A stretch of DNA of 64,000 nucleotides, taken from the NCBI RefSeq assembly GCF_000058485.1, contig NC_008278.1, positions 1 through 64,000 of the forward strand, given 5' to 3'. Shown here piece by piece: positions 1 through 14,457 of this stretch. The notes beneath the pieces were generated by a model. That model had not been told where the DNA came from. It saw only the letters and a list, made by a program, of their open reading frames with translations, and ran no database searches. The first letter of the stretch is position 1; each line of letters starts with the position of its first letter. Origin of the DNA: Frankia alni ACN14a. Its GTDB lineage: Bacteria > Actinomycetota > Actinomycetes > Frankiales > Frankiaceae. The position numbers were made by a program, and so were the translations under genes.

Positions 1-34
1 TGCCGGGGCCGGACATTCCCGTCCGGCCCCGGCA
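1..34. terminator. Perfect 14-bp hairpin at the window start
   Basis: Positions 1-14 and 21-34 are exact reverse complements around a 6-base loop (15-20). The stem is almost all G/C. It is a strong intrinsic-terminator-like hairpin without a T tract, as is usual in high-G+C actinobacteria. It probably ends a transcript coming from outside the window, or separates dnaA from its upstream neighbour. Confidence 0.5.
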
Positions 35-423
35 CGGCGGTGCGGGCGGCGCCTTACGATCCTTGGACGACATCCCGCGCACGCGGGTGCCGGACGGTGC
101 CGGGCAGACCCGCGTCCGGGGGGCGCCGCCGGCCGGGTGCACTCTGGCCTGTGGAAAACGCCTGTGGAGAGGGCGATCGGCGGGGGACGAGGCAGATCCG
201 GACGACGGCCCGCGGTAGGGCGCCGTACCGGGGGTGAGCCGGTTCCGCCACGCCGGAGGCCCTGCCGTGTCCATGCACAGGTTGTGGACGACGATGTGGA
301 GAACCATCGGGACGAGGCGTCCCGGTCGCGGCCGGACCGGGACCACATCAACATCCGCGACGTACCCCCACCCATGGGGCCAGCACCGCCCGCAAACCGT
401 ACCGAACTGCCCGAGGAGCCCCC
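35..423. promoter_or_regulatory. dnaA upstream region with DnaA-box-like sites
   Basis: I see no convincing gene here. rpmH, which often lies divergently upstream of dnaA, is not recognisable on either strand. The stretch holds several TGTGGA cores (about 146-152, 164-170, 281-290 and 295-301) that resemble imperfect DnaA boxes read on the minus strand. This fits autoregulation of dnaA by DnaA, which is known in other bacteria; here it is inferred from the motifs only. I could not place a convincing -10/-35 pair. Confidence 0.45.
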
Positions 424-2028
424 GTGTCCAACCCCCGCGCCGACTCCGTCGCCGGTCTACCTTTCGGGGAGGAACCCGCGGGTGACCCGGACCTGGCCGC
501 GGTCTGGAGCCAGGCCGTCGCCGGGGTCGCCGACGGCACGCTGTCCGCGCAGCAGCGTGCATGGCTGCGGCTGACCCGTCCGCTCGGCCTTGTGCAGGAC
601 ACGGCCCTGCTCGCCGCCCCGAACGAGTTCACCAAGGAGCTTCTCGACTCGCGGCTGCGGCCGTTCCTGTCCACAGCGTTGTCCACAGCGTATGGACGGG
701 AGATCCGGGTCGCGGTCACCGTCGAGCACCTGCCCGACCCGGAGCCGATGAGCGGTCCGATCAGGATCGTCCGGCCGGGGGAGGGCGACGGCGGCGCGCC
801 GCGGGACGCGGGCGGTTCCCGAGGACGTGGGTCGGGCGGCGCGGCGGCGGACACCGGCCGGCGGGCGGGCGAGGCCGGCGCGCCGGTGAACGGCGAGCTG
901 CCCTTCCCCGACTCCGCCGAGAGCACCCCGCCGATGCGGGTGGGGGCGGGGCTCGGCCGCGACGCCGCGCCGCTGGAGACCGAGCCGGCGCAGGCCCGGC
1001 TGAACCCGCGCTACGTCTTCGAGACCTTCGTCATCGGAGACAGCAACCGGTTTCCCCACGCCGCCGCGGTGGCGGTCGCCGAGGCACCGGCGAAGGCGTA
1101 CAACCCGTTGTTCATCTACGGGGACTCCGGGCTCGGCAAGACCCACCTGCTGCATGCGATCGGCCACTACGCGCTGAAGCTGTACCCGAACACCCGGGTG
1201 AAGTACGTGAGCTCGGAGGAGTTCACCAACGACTTCATCAACTCGATCCGGGACGACCGTCAGCAGGCCTTCCAGCGTCGCTACCGGGACATCGACGTCC
1301 TGCTCGTGGACGACATCCAGTTCCTGGAGAACAAGGAGCGGACGCAGGAGGAGTTCTTCCACACGTTCAACGTCCTGCACGACGGTGAGAAGCAGATCGT
1401 CATCAGCTCCGACCGCTCGCCCAAGCAGCTCTCTGCACTGGAGGACCGGCTGCGCAGCCGGTTCGAGTGGGGCCTGATGACCGACATCACCCCGCCGGAC
1501 CTCGAGACCCGCATCGCGATCCTGTCGAAGAAGGCCGCCACCGAGCGCCTGCCCGTGCCGCCCGACGTGCTCGAGTACATCGCCACGCACATCGAGCGCA
1601 ACATCCGCGAGCTCGAGGGGGCGCTGATCCGGGTCGCGGCGTTCGCGAGCCTGAACAAGTCCCACGTCGACCGCACGCTCGCCGAGATCGTGCTGCGCGA
1701 CCTGATCCCGGACGCCGGGAACCCGGACATCACCGCGGCCGCCATCATGAACGCGACCGCGGCGTACTTCGGCGTCTCCATGGACGACCTGTGCGGCACC
1801 TCCCGCAGCCGGGTACTGGTGACGGCCCGGCAGATCGCCATGTACCTGTGCCGCGAACTGACCGACCTGTCGCTCCCCAAGATCGGCCAGCACTTCGGCG
1901 GCCGCGACCACACGACCGTCATGCACGCCGACCGCAAGATCCGCGGCTTGATGGCCGAACGGCGCGCGATCTACAACCAGGTCACCGAACTGACCAACCG
2001 CATCCGGGTCCAGGCCCGCCAGCCCTGA
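424..2028 (+). CDS. dnaA: Chromosomal replication initiator protein DnaA
   Basis: DnaA binds the DnaA boxes at oriC, opens the duplex and recruits the replicative helicase. The 534-residue product has the normal order: an N-terminal interaction domain, a long Gly/Ala/Pro-rich linker (about 110-180, typical of actinobacteria), an AAA+ ATPase domain and a C-terminal DNA-binding domain. Walker A GDSGLGKT lies near residue 233 and Walker [10 protein letters not shown] near 292. The DnaA signature [15 protein letters not shown] sits near 492. The GTG at 424 is preceded by GAGGAG at 413-418, which decides the start. Two DnaA boxes lie inside the coding region at 667-687. The gene heads the replication cluster and is followed by oriC. 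Confidence 0.98.
   Translation: MSNPRADSVAGLPFGEEPAGDPDLAAVWSQAVAGVADGTLSAQQRAWLRLTRPLGLVQDTALLAAPNEFTKELLDSRLRPFLSTALSTAYGREIRVAVTVEHLPDPEPMSGPIRIVRPGEGDGGAPRDAGGSRGRGSGGAAADTGRRAGEAGAPVNGELPFPDSAESTPPMRVGAGLGRDAAPLETEPAQARLNPRYVFETFVIGDSNRFPHAAAVAVAEAPAKAYNPLFIYGDSGLGKTHLLHAIGHYALKLYPNTRVKYVSSEEFTNDFINSIRDDRQQAFQRRYRDIDVLLVDDIQFLENKERTQEEFFHTFNVLHDGEKQIVISSDRSPKQLSALEDRLRSRFEWGLMTDITPPDLETRIAILSKKAATERLPVPPDVLEYIATHIERNIRELEGALIRVAAFASLNKSHVDRTLAEIVLRDLIPDAGNPDITAAAIMNATAAYFGVSMDDLCGTSRSRVLVTARQIAMYLCRELTDLSLPKIGQHFGGRDHTTVMHADRKIRGLMAERRAIYNQVTELTNRIRVQARQP
667..687 (+). promoter_or_regulatory. Two DnaA boxes inside dnaA
   Basis: CTGTCCACA at 667-675 and a perfect actinobacterial box TTGTCCACA at 679-687 lie 12 bases apart in the same orientation, in the linker-coding part of dnaA. 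The motif is known; a regulatory or titration role here is inferred. Confidence 0.6.
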
Positions 2029-2052
2029 CTCGGGCACCCCCGAGCCCCGGCC

Positions 2053-2076
2053 CGACTCCCGACTCCCGACTCCCGA
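2053..2076 (+). repeat. Tandem 8-base repeat, three copies
   Basis: CGACTCCC is repeated three times directly, 25 bases after the dnaA stop codon. No function is apparent. It may be simple slippage sequence. Confidence 0.6.
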
Positions 2077-2686
2077 GCCCCGACCGCAGGCGGACGGGCG
2101 GGCACCGACCGCTGCACCCAGACGGCCGTGGCGCCCATGACGTAGCTCGCCGCGCCCCGATGCGGGACCGGGTCGACTCCGGCTGGCCGGACTGCGATGC
2201 GTTCCGCCGGTCTGCGACTCGAACCGTCCAGAACGCACCGCAACAGGCGTCGGCCCGGGGCGGCGGGGCCGGGTTCCGGCACTCCCGCGTCGGGGTGGGT
2301 GGCAGGGGCGTCGGCCGGCCGGTGGTCGGTCGGGGATCCCCAGGGGACGGCTGTCACAGCCTGTGGACAGCCGTCGCGGAGGTCGACACGGCGACGCGTC
2401 CTGTAGCACACCCGGCCGGCGGCCTCGAGCCCACGGGGTGGTTCCGCCCACAGCTTGTGGAAAACCTTGTGGACATCCTGGGGGTGGACCGGTGGAGGAA
2501 GGCGTGGACAGCCTGTGGATAACTCGGGGACGGCCTGTGGAGGGACAAAGTGGTCCCTGGGGACAGCTGCTCGGCATGTGGATATCCACTGCGGAAACCC
2601 ACAGCTCCACCCACAGGTTTTGCACCGGCTCCTCAGGCCTCTGACCTGCGAAAACAGCGGTTATCCCCAGCATCCACAGCCCCTAC

Positions 2687-2737
2687 TACCACCACGAACT
2701 TCAATTTCTTCTAAGAAGATCAAAAGCTTGAAGTACT
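2687..2737. other. AT-rich candidate DNA unwinding element
   Basis: This stretch is strikingly AT-rich for the window. It contains an inverted repeat, TCTTC-TAA-GAAGA, at 2707-2719, flanked by TTCAA (2700-2704) and TTGAA (2728-2732). A perfect DnaA box starts 7 bases downstream at 2744. AT-rich DNA flanked by DnaA boxes is where bacterial origins open; the precise melting site is inferred. Confidence 0.65.
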
Positions 2738-2918
2738 AGGGGGTGTGGACAACTTTTCGCGATCTTGAGCGAGCGCGATCTGTGCCACTTCGTGGGCTCC
2801 GGGTGAGCGTTCGTGGTGGGGCCGACCGCCCGCCGAGGCCGCCTGGCACTCTGGGATGCTGATCGGTGTTCCCGACGGGCTGACTCCGAACACCGGAGGG
2901 GACGAAGGAGGGCTAACC

Positions 2919-4097
2919 ATGAAGTTCCGGGTGGAACGGGACGAATTCACCGAAGCGGTCGCCTGGACCGCCCGCACGCTGCCGAGCCGGCCGACCACGC
3001 AGTTGCAGGTGCTGTCGGGCCTCCTTCTCGACGCGACCGGGCCGATGCTCAAGGTCGCCGCCTACGACTACGAGGTGGCCGCCCAGGGCACAGTGCACGC
3101 GACGGTGTCGGAGGAGGGCCGCGCCCTCGTCAACGGCAAGCTGCTCGCGGAGATCACCCGGGCGCTGCCGGCCGCGCCGGTGGACCTCGGCATCGACGGC
3201 ACCCGGCTCGTGATCACCTGTGGTAACGCCCGGTTCGCACTGCCGATGCTGCCGGTGGACGACTACCCGGCACTGCCGGCCATGCCCCCCGTCACCGGCC
3301 ACATCGAGGGATCTGCCTTCGCGGCCGCGGTCGCGCAGGTGGCGATCGCGGCCGGGCGCGACGACACCCTCCCGGTCCTCACCGGCGTCCGGATCGAGAT
3401 CGAGGGCGACACCCTCACCCTCGCCGCGACCGACCGCTACCGGCTCGCCGTGCGCTCGCTGAAGTGGCGTCCGGACGACTCCGCCGGCGAGGGGGACGCG
3501 GCGGCCCCCGTCACGGTGGCCCTCGTCCCCGCCCGCACGCTGCTGGACACCGCCAAGTCGCTGTCCGGCTCGGGGGTGGAGGTCTCGATCGCGCTGGGGA
3601 CGGGCCCGTCCGGGGAGACGCTCGCCGGCTTCGCGGGTTCCACCCGGCAGACGACCACCCGGCTGCTCGAGGGCCAGTTCCCGCCCTTCCGCAAGCTGCT
3701 TCCGGACAGCTCCCCGCTGATCGCCCAGCTGGAGATCGCACCGTTGCAGGAGGCGGTCAAGCGCGTGGCCCTGGTGGCGGCGAAGACCGCCCCCGTGCAG
3801 TTGTCGTTCTCGCCGGACCACCTCGTCCTGGAGGCCGGCACCGGCGGTGAGGCGCAGGCGACGGAGACGCTGCCGGTGACCTACGACGGCCCGGAGCTCT
3901 CGGTGGCGTTCAACCCGTCCTACCTGCTCGACGCGCTCGGCGCACTGGAGTCCGACATCGTGCGGATCGGCTTCGCCAGTGCCGAGGACCCGGCCGTCGC
4001 CGCGAACAAGCCGGCGATCCTCACCGGCAAGGCCGACGACGACGGCGAGGTGCCCGACTACCGGTACCTGCTCATGCCGATCCGCCTCCACGGGTGA
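2919..4097 (+). CDS. dnaN: DNA polymerase III sliding clamp (beta subunit)
   Basis: The ring-shaped clamp tethers DNA polymerase III to the template and is a hub for replication and repair proteins. The product is 392 residues from the ATG at 2919, the usual clamp length. It starts [16 protein letters not shown] and ends with the typical MPIRL C-terminus, which contributes to the partner-binding pocket. The start is chosen because GAAGGAGG at 2904-2911 sits 7 bases ahead; an in-frame ATG at 2856 would add residues unlike the family. recF follows after one base, so the two are translationally linked. Confidence 0.98.
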   Translation: MKFRVERDEFTEAVAWTARTLPSRPTTQLQVLSGLLLDATGPMLKVAAYDYEVAAQGTVHATVSEEGRALVNGKLLAEITRALPAAPVDLGIDGTRLVITCGNARFALPMLPVDDYPALPAMPPVTGHIEGSAFAAAVAQVAIAAGRDDTLPVLTGVRIEIEGDTLTLAATDRYRLAVRSLKWRPDDSAGEGDAAAPVTVALVPARTLLDTAKSLSGSGVEVSIALGTGPSGETLAGFAGSTRQTTTRLLEGQFPPFRKLLPDSSPLIAQLEIAPLQEAVKRVALVAAKTAPVQLSFSPDHLVLEAGTGGEAQATETLPVTYDGPELSVAFNPSYLLDALGALESDIVRIGFASAEDPAVAANKPAILTGKADDDGEVPDYRYLLMPIRLHG

Positions 4098-4098
4098 C

Positions 4099-5235
4099 GT
4101 GCACCTCACCCACCTGTCCCTTGTCGACTTCCGGTCCTACCCGTCCCTCGACCTGACCCTTGGTCCAGGAGTGGTCACGCTGGTCGGTCGCAACGGCCAG
4201 GGGAAGACGAACCTGATCGAGGCGATCGGGTACGTCGCGACGCTGGCCAGCCACCGGGTCTCCGCGGATGCCCCCCTGGTGCGCCAGGGCGCGTCGCACG
4301 CCGTGGTGCGGGCGAGGATCGTGCGTGGCGACCGGGCGGCCCTGGTGGAGCTCGAGATCGTGCCGGGGCGGGCGAACCGGGCCCGGCTGAACCGGGCGCC
4401 GGTCCCCCGGCCCCGCGACGTTCTCGGGCTGCTGTGCACGGTCCTGTTCGCCCCGGAGGACCTCGCCCTGGTGAAGGGGGACCCGGCGGGGCGCCGGCAG
4501 TTCCTCGACGAACTGCTCGTCGCCCGGACCCCGCGGATGGCCGCGGTGCTCGCCGACTACGACCGGGTGCTCAAGCAGCGCTCGACCCTGCTGCGCACGG
4601 CCGGGGCGGCCCGGCGGGCCGGCGGCAAGGGTGACCTGCGCACCCTGGACGTCTGGGACGGCTACCTGGCCAGCTACGGCGCCGAGCTGCTCACCGCCCG
4701 CCTCGCCCTCGTCGAGGCGCTGCGTCCGGGGGTGGCCGGGGCCTATGCCGCGGTGGCCGGCGCGCAGGCCGCGGTCGGGTTCGAGTACCGGGCCAGCGTG
4801 CCGCAGCCGGCGCCGGACCCGGTCCGCCCCGACCGCGAGCGGTGGGAGGAGGCGATCCGGGCCGAGCTGGTGGCGGCCCGCCCGCGGGAGATCGAACGCG
4901 GGCAGACCCTGGTCGGGCCGCACCGTGACGACCTGCTGCTGACCGTCGACGGGCTGCCGGCGCGCGGCTACGCCAGTCACGGCGAGTCCTGGTCGCTCGC
5001 CCTGGCCCTGCGGCTGGCCTCGTTCGAGCTGTTGCGGGCCGACGACCGCGAGCCCGTCCTGCTCCTTGACGACGTCTTCGCCGAGCTCGACGTCCAGCGC
5101 CGGTCCCGGCTCGCCGAACTCGTCGCCCCCGCGGAGCAGGTCCTGGTCACCGCCGCCGTCGAGGCCGATGTGCCGGCCGAGCTGACCGGCACCCGCTACG
5201 TCGTCGCGGCGGGAGAGGTGCTCCGTGCCTCCTGA
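4099..5235 (+). CDS. recF: DNA replication and repair protein RecF
   Basis: RecF is an SMC-like ATPase that helps load RecA at single-strand gaps. The 378-residue product begins at GTG 4099 with the family start [19 protein letters not shown]. Walker [14 protein letters not shown] lies near residue 31. The ABC-type signature region is [20 protein letters not shown] near 294-313, followed by Walker [14 protein letters not shown]. Its start lies one base after the dnaN stop, and its 3' end overlaps the next gene by 11 bases. The dnaN-recF neighbours lack the intervening gnd gene seen in Streptomyces. Confidence 0.97.
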   Translation: MHLTHLSLVDFRSYPSLDLTLGPGVVTLVGRNGQGKTNLIEAIGYVATLASHRVSADAPLVRQGASHAVVRARIVRGDRAALVELEIVPGRANRARLNRAPVPRPRDVLGLLCTVLFAPEDLALVKGDPAGRRQFLDELLVARTPRMAAVLADYDRVLKQRSTLLRTAGAARRAGGKGDLRTLDVWDGYLASYGAELLTARLALVEALRPGVAGAYAAVAGAQAAVGFEYRASVPQPAPDPVRPDRERWEEAIRAELVAARPREIERGQTLVGPHRDDLLLTVDGLPARGYASHGESWSLALALRLASFELLRADDREPVLLLDDVFAELDVQRRSRLAELVAPAEQVLVTAAVEADVPAELTGTRYVVAAGEVLRAS

Positions 5236-5941
5236 GCCCGACGACCATCAGCCCGACCCGACCCCGACCCCGACGTCGGCGTCGGCGTCGTCGCCCGGCG
5301 TCGGCCGTGGCGCCGACCTGGCCCGGGAGATCCTCGCCCAGGCCAAGCGGGACGCCCGCGAGCGGGCTCGAGGCCGGCGCGGCGGGTCCTCCCGCGCCGG
5401 CGGATCCTGGTCCGGCTCCCCCGCCGGTGGCCCCGGTGCGGACGGCGGAGCCGGCGCCGGTGGCGGGCCCGGCGGCGGCCCCGCGGCGGCGGACCGCGCC
5501 GGGCGGCGGCCCCGGTCCGGCGCGGACGACGGCCAGGTGCCCCAGCGCCCGCGGTTGCCGGGCATCGCCGCCCCCGGCAGGGAGTGGCGCGACCCGGTCT
5601 CCTTCGGCACCGCAATCAGTCGGCTGCTCGCCGCGCGCGGCTGGAAGGCACAGGCCGACGACGCCGGCGTGCTCGCCCGGTGGGACGTCATCGTCGGCCC
5701 GGACATCGCCGACCACTGCACTCCGGTCTCGCTGCGCGACGGCAACCTCGAACTCGTGGCCGAGTCGACGGCCTGGGCCACCCAGCTACGGATGCTGTCC
5801 CGTCAGATCCTCGCCATCCTGCACCGGGAACTCGGTCCGCAGGTCGTCCAGCGGATCACCGTGCGCGGCCCGACGGCCCCCTCGTGGCGGCACGGGCCGA
5901 TCCGCACCGCCGGGCGCGGCCCGCGCGACACCTACGGCTGA
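5225..5941 (+). CDS. dciA: DUF721 protein, DciA-like helicase loader
   Basis: The product has 238 residues. The first ~115 are Gly/Pro/Ala-rich and probably disordered. The rest is a DUF721 domain: [14 protein letters not shown], then [21 protein letters not shown], then the [17 protein letters not shown] block. DUF721 proteins (DciA) are the ancestral helicase operators in bacteria lacking DnaC; they help load or activate DnaB. The gene starts with GTG 5225 inside the end of recF, so it is probably co-translated. Its place between recF and gyrB is typical of actinobacteria. The family call is firm; the DciA function is inherited from that family. Confidence 0.88.
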   Translation: MPPEPDDHQPDPTPTPTSASASSPGVGRGADLAREILAQAKRDARERARGRRGGSSRAGGSWSGSPAGGPGADGGAGAGGGPGGGPAAADRAGRRPRSGADDGQVPQRPRLPGIAAPGREWRDPVSFGTAISRLLAARGWKAQADDAGVLARWDVIVGPDIADHCTPVSLRDGNLELVAESTAWATQLRMLSRQILAILHRELGPQVVQRITVRGPTAPSWRHGPIRTAGRGPRDTYG

Positions 5942-8323
<2,382 letters not shown>

Positions 8324-8490
8324 CGCGGTGGCGCGGTGCCGCGGCGGTCCGGCCCGCGCGGCGGTGCTGCGCTCCGCCCGGCCGGGACGACCCCGGGGCG
8401 AATCGTGGCTGGCGCCCCGCCGGCGTCCCGGCCACCCGCCGGGACACCCGTCCCACCTGACGACTGCTCCCACTGCCCTGGAAGGACCCC

Positions 8491-10995
<2,505 letters not shown>

Positions 10996-11139
10996 GCCCG
11001 GGGCCGGCAGCGGTCCAGGTCCGGGGCGATGGCGGTCCTCGACGTCGGCGCCGTCCCCCGGCGCCGCGGTGACGCCGAAGCGGGGATCCGGCGTGCGCAT
11101 GGCCCGCGTACGCCGCCAGGAGCGAACCGGGAGTAGACC

Positions 11140-12897
11140 GTGAGCGACAGTCAGGAAGACCGGCCCGCCCGGTCGGCGGTCCACCGCGGCTCCTCCCCGG
11201 CCGCCGGGCCGGGGGGAGCGCGTGACGGCGACCGTTCCCGCCGCCCCGGTGACGGCGGCGACGGGGAGCCGGCCGGCGAGACGCTGAAGCCGCCCACCGC
11301 CAGCGCCTCCGGCGGTGGAGCTGGCGCCGCCGCGGCGGCCGCCGGCGCCGCCGGCACCCCCCCGCCCGGCGGCGACCGCCCGGCGGCTTCGGGCGGGGCC
11401 CGTTCCGGCGGCGCCGGCTCGCTGGACCCGTCGGCGGGCAACCCCTTCTTCCAGCGTTCCGGCCGGTCCGGGGCGGGGCAGTCCCAGCACGGCGAGGACG
11501 GCCGTGAGAGCACCTCGGGGGCCGGCGCGGCCGGGTCCTCCCCGTCCGCCTCGCCGCCTGCCTCCCCGCCCGTCTCGTCGAAGCCGGGATCGTCCGCCTC
11601 GTCGTCCTCGACCGCTCTGGGGGGCAAGACGTCCGGGATCGCGGGCGGTGACCGGGCGGCGGCTGCGGAACCGGCGCGGTCGTCCGCGGCACCGGCCAGG
11701 TCCGCGCCGCCGAAGTCCGCGCCGCCGAAGTCCGCGCCGCCGGCCAGGTCCGTGCCGCCGAAGTCGGCACCGCCGGCCACGTCGGGATCGTCGCCGTCTG
11801 CGTCGTCCCCGCCGTCGTCGTCCTCGGTGCCGTCGTCGTCCTCGGCGTCGTCTGCGTCGTCGTCCTCGCTTCCCGCCGTCTCCGCCCCGGCGTCCCGGCC
11901 CGCGGCAGCGGCGGACGAGCGGTCCGGCCGATCGCGGGCGACGCCGACCCGCAACGGGGCAGGCGGGGCCCCGGCCGGCATCGGAGGGGCGGCGGTGCCC
12001 CCATCCGGGTCGGCTCGTACCGGGAACGCCGGGACCCACGGCGGCGATGCGGGCTCGGCTACCCGCAAACTCGGCTCGCCCGCCGTATCGTCGCCGGCGA
12101 AGTCCCTCGGTACGACGCCGCCCGGCGCCCGCCGAAGCACGACGGGCCTGCCCAGTGCCCGCCCCGAACACCCGGTCGAGCGACCCGGTGAGACCGACAC
12201 GATCTCCCTGGTCCGTCCGCCCAGCATGACGAGGAGCGGTACCACGAAGCCCGAGAGCAACCGTGCCGCGCCGGAACGGGTGCCCGTCCCCGACGCGGTG
12301 CGGCCGGCCGCGCCCGCCGCGGGCCGTGGCGCCAACGCGACCGCGGCCTACGAGCGGCCGATAGCCGCGCCGTCGTCCGCGGGCACCACCACCGCCGCAG
12401 CGCCGCCGCACGCGATGACCACGACCTCTCCCGGCGCCCTCGACGACCAGCTCGAGGCCGTCCCGGCCGACCGGGCCAGCGCCCCTCGCGGCCCCGGTCG
12501 CCCCGGTCCGGGCACGGGATCCGCCCGCCCGCCCGGCGCCGGCCGGCGTGCCAAGCTGCGGCTGTCCAAGGTCAACCCACTGACCGTGACCCGGCTCAGC
12601 TTCGCGTTCTCCCTGTGCGTCTTCGTCGTGTTGCTCGTCGCCGTCGCCGTGCTGTGGTTCGTGCTCAACTCGATCGGGGTGTTCAACAGCGTCACCGACG
12701 CCGCGGACACCCTGACCGACAGCAGCGCCAGCAACGTCAGGAGCTGGCTGTCGTTCGGCCGCGCGATGGAGATCAGTCTGCTCATCGGCGCGATCAACGT
12801 CATCCTGATGACCGCGCTGACCACCCTCGGCGCCCTGCTCTACAACCTCTGCGCCGAGATGATCGGCGGCATCGAACTCACCCTCAGCGACCAGTAG
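11140..12897 (+). CDS. DUF3566 transmembrane protein with long disordered N-terminus
   Basis: This 585-residue protein is conserved downstream of gyrA in actinobacteria. Residues 1 to about 470 are Ser/Pro/Ala-rich and low complexity, with short repeats such as PPKSA at about 188-215. The last ~110 residues form the DUF3566 domain: it opens KVNPLTVTRLSFAFSLCVF, has two membrane segments (about 485-512 and 547-570) and ends in an amphipathic tail. The start is GTG 11140, with an AGGAG-type site about 20 bases upstream and nothing better nearby, so the exact start is uncertain. Its biochemical role is unknown; neighbours suggest only that it belongs to the conserved oriC-proximal set. tRNA-Ile follows. 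Confidence 0.85.
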   Translation: MSDSQEDRPARSAVHRGSSPAAGPGGARDGDRSRRPGDGGDGEPAGETLKPPTASASGGGAGAAAAAAGAAGTPPPGGDRPAASGGARSGGAGSLDPSAGNPFFQRSGRSGAGQSQHGEDGRESTSGAGAAGSSPSASPPASPPVSSKPGSSASSSSTALGGKTSGIAGGDRAAAAEPARSSAAPARSAPPKSAPPKSAPPARSVPPKSAPPATSGSSPSASSPPSSSSVPSSSSASSASSSSLPAVSAPASRPAAAADERSGRSRATPTRNGAGGAPAGIGGAAVPPSGSARTGNAGTHGGDAGSATRKLGSPAVSSPAKSLGTTPPGARRSTTGLPSARPEHPVERPGETDTISLVRPPSMTRSGTTKPESNRAAPERVPVPDAVRPAAPAAGRGANATAAYERPIAAPSSAGTTTAAAPPHAMTTTSPGALDDQLEAVPADRASAPRGPGRPGPGTGSARPPGAGRRAKLRLSKVNPLTVTRLSFAFSLCVFVVLLVAVAVLWFVLNSIGVFNSVTDAADTLTDSSASNVRSWLSFGRAMEISLLIGAINVILMTALTTLGALLYNLCAEMIGGIELTLSDQ

Positions 12898-12961
12898 CGC
12901 CAACGGACGGCGGCGGCCGCCACCCCGGCCCCGCCGTCCTGTATGGTTGCAGTCGTTGCCG

Positions 12962-13035
12962 GGACCTATAGCTCAGTCGGTTAGAGCGCTTCCCTGATAA
13001 GGAAGAGGCCGGTGGTTCAAGTCCACCTAGGTCCA
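12962..13035 (+). tRNA. ileT: tRNA-Ile (anticodon GAT)
   Basis: The acceptor stem GGACCTA (12962-12968) pairs with TAGGTCC (13028-13034). The T arm GGTGG-TTCAAGT-CCACC is perfect. The anticodon loop CTGATAA carries GAT. The discriminator is A at 13035 and CCA is not encoded. The gene directly downstream of gyrA/DUF3566 is the standard place for tRNA-Ile in actinobacteria. No tRNA-Ala is visible after it. Confidence 0.97.
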
Positions 13036-13055
13036 CGCGCTGATTCCTCGTGGTT

Positions 13056-13072
13056 GCCGCCCTTGGGGCGGC
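13056..13072 (+). terminator. Terminator after tRNA-Ile
   Basis: GCCGCCC (13056-13062) and GGGCGGC (13066-13072) form a perfect 7-bp stem with a 3-base loop, followed by a short TTCCCC run, 20 bases after the tRNA. Confidence 0.6.
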
Positions 13073-13327
13073 TTCCCCGTTGCCGTGATGCTGGCCGGGG
13101 GGACGACCCCCCGAACCCCCCGGGTGTGGCGTGGCAGCCTCTTATGATCCCTTCCCTTCGCTCCGTTGGTCGGGGTGTCGTGGGATGGGGGCGAGCGGAT
13201 CCGCGGAACGCCGTCGCCTGGAACGGGTGGGACCGCAGCGGCGCTTCCCACCCGTTTCGGCCGCAGCACGCCGGGTCGACCCGGCGAGGCGTCAGTCGAT
13301 ACGCCGCTGCCCGACCGGCGCGCTCGG

Positions 13328-13957
13328 CTACCCGCGCAGCACCTGGGTACCGCCGGCGAGGCGGTCGTGGATGCCCTGGTCCCGCGGGTCCGAACTGATC
13401 GTGACGCCGATCGCGATGTAGGCCACGAAGAGCAGGAGCGGCCCGAGAATCGGGATGATGTTGAAGAGGAGAAACAGCTCGCGGACCGCGGCATTGTTGG
13501 GCCCGAGCCGCCCGCCGCCCGGACCGACGACCCGCAGACCCAACGCCTTCTTGCCCGGCGTCGCGCCGAGAGCGACGTCGAAGCCCACGAAGTAGGCGTA
13601 CGTCAGGACGGCGGTGAGGGCTGTCCAGCCGAGCCCGTAGCCGAGGATGAAGAAGGTCGCGACGTTGACGACGGTGAGGATCAGGTTGTCCACGATGCGG
13701 GCGCCGAGCCGTACGCCCAGTCCGGGAAGTGCGGCGCCCTGGGGTTGTCCCGCCCCGTAGCCGGGTGCCTGGGGATACGGGGGATAGCCGGGCGGCTGGC
13801 CGTAAGCCGGTCCCTGCCCGTAGGCCGGCCCTTGCCCGCCGTAGGCCGGTCCCTGCCCGCCGTAGGCCGGCCCTTGCCCATAGGCCGGTCCCTGCCCGCC
13901 GTAGGCCGGTCCCGCGCCTTGGTTGTGCTCGTCGCCGTAGGGACCGTTGGTCGTCAT
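13328..13957 (-). CDS. RDD family membrane protein with Gly-Pro-Tyr-Gln N-terminus
   Basis: The protein has 209 residues. About 65 N-terminal residues are a repeat of GPAYGQ/GPAYGGQ units followed by a Pro/Tyr-rich segment. An RDD domain follows: GVRLGARIVDNLIL with the family's Arg and Asp pair, three hydrophobic segments, and the conserved GATPGKKALGLRVV block. RDD proteins are membrane proteins, some implicated in ion exchange; the function here is unknown. The ATG at 13957 has AGGAG about 7 bases upstream, which favours it over longer readings. It faces the tRNA-Ile gene. Confidence 0.85.
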   Translation of the reverse strand: MTTNGPYGDEHNQGAGPAYGGQGPAYGQGPAYGGQGPAYGGQGPAYGQGPAYGQPPGYPPYPQAPGYGAGQPQGAALPGLGVRLGARIVDNLILTVVNVATFFILGYGLGWTALTAVLTYAYFVGFDVALGATPGKKALGLRVVGPGGGRLGPNNAAVRELFLLFNIIPILGPLLLFVAYIAIGVTISSDPRDQGIHDRLAGGTQVLRG

Positions 13958-14457
13958 GAGCGCTCCTGCTCTCGTCGAGGCTGCCAATGTAAACGGTAGA
14001 GATGCGCCGAACTCGCCGCGTGGGCAACAGGTTGTAGTCGCCTGTTTGACACCCTGCTGGAAGCGGGGTGCGGGACACCGACATGCTTCAGGTGATTTGG
14101 TATCGGCTACGAGTGTGTCGGGCGTCGCGGGTGCCTGCTGGTTTTCCGCAGGCGAACGGCGAAGGCGATGCGCTCCCACCCTGCGTCTGGCCAGACGTGT
14201 GCGTGCTGACAACTCGACCGAGCAAACAGGGCCAGCGGGGTGGCATGAGTTCGGTGCGCGGCCTGTGGACACCGTCGGCGCGGGTCGCCTCGTGGGCTGC
14301 CTTGGACCGCGAACCGTGACGGAAAACCCGAAGCGGAAGGGAAGCGGAAATCGCCATGCCGGGCGGGTCCGCCGGACCTGGTTCGCCGCAGTCGGACGCT
14401 CCGCCGGTCATCCGACGCTGTCGGCCTGTTCACCGGTGCTGCACGCGATTGCCGCGG
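13958..14457. other. Intergenic region, no gene recognised
   Basis: About 500 bases lie between two minus-strand genes. No reading frame here looks protein-like. One small hairpin (CCTGC/GCAGG, near 14130-14150) and a TGTGGACAC core near 14264 are visible. It presumably contains the promoter of the RDD gene near 13970-14040, where base composition is lower in G+C. Confidence 0.35.

Larger units (their letters stand above)
2029..2918. other. oriC: oriC, chromosomal replication origin
   Basis: This 890-base gap between dnaA and dnaN has no credible gene and a dense set of DnaA boxes. Perfect boxes on the minus strand lie at 2514-2522 (TTATCCACA) and 2744-2752 (TTGTCCACA). Near matches lie around 2362-2370, 2455-2476, 2503-2511, 2576-2584, 2663-2671 and 2673-2681. 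An AT-rich stretch at about 2687-2737 is the only one in the neighbourhood and is the probable unwinding element. The left part (2029-2340) has few boxes and a short tandem repeat of CGACTCCC at about 2053-2076. Position, motif density and the AT-rich element make the assignment strong. Confidence 0.92.

Noticed and set aside
54-278. Possible rpmH or small gene upstream of dnaA
   Set aside because: The encoded peptide lacks the conserved KRTYQP and KGR patterns of ribosomal protein L34 and has no ribosome-binding site.
457-2673. Long minus-strand frame (738 codons) opposite dnaA and oriC
   Set aside because: It mirrors the G/C-rich third positions of dnaA, has no domain and crosses oriC. High-G+C DNA makes such antisense frames common.
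13036-13327. tRNA-Ala after tRNA-Ile
   Set aside because: No cloverleaf could be drawn in this stretch; only a terminator hairpin is present.
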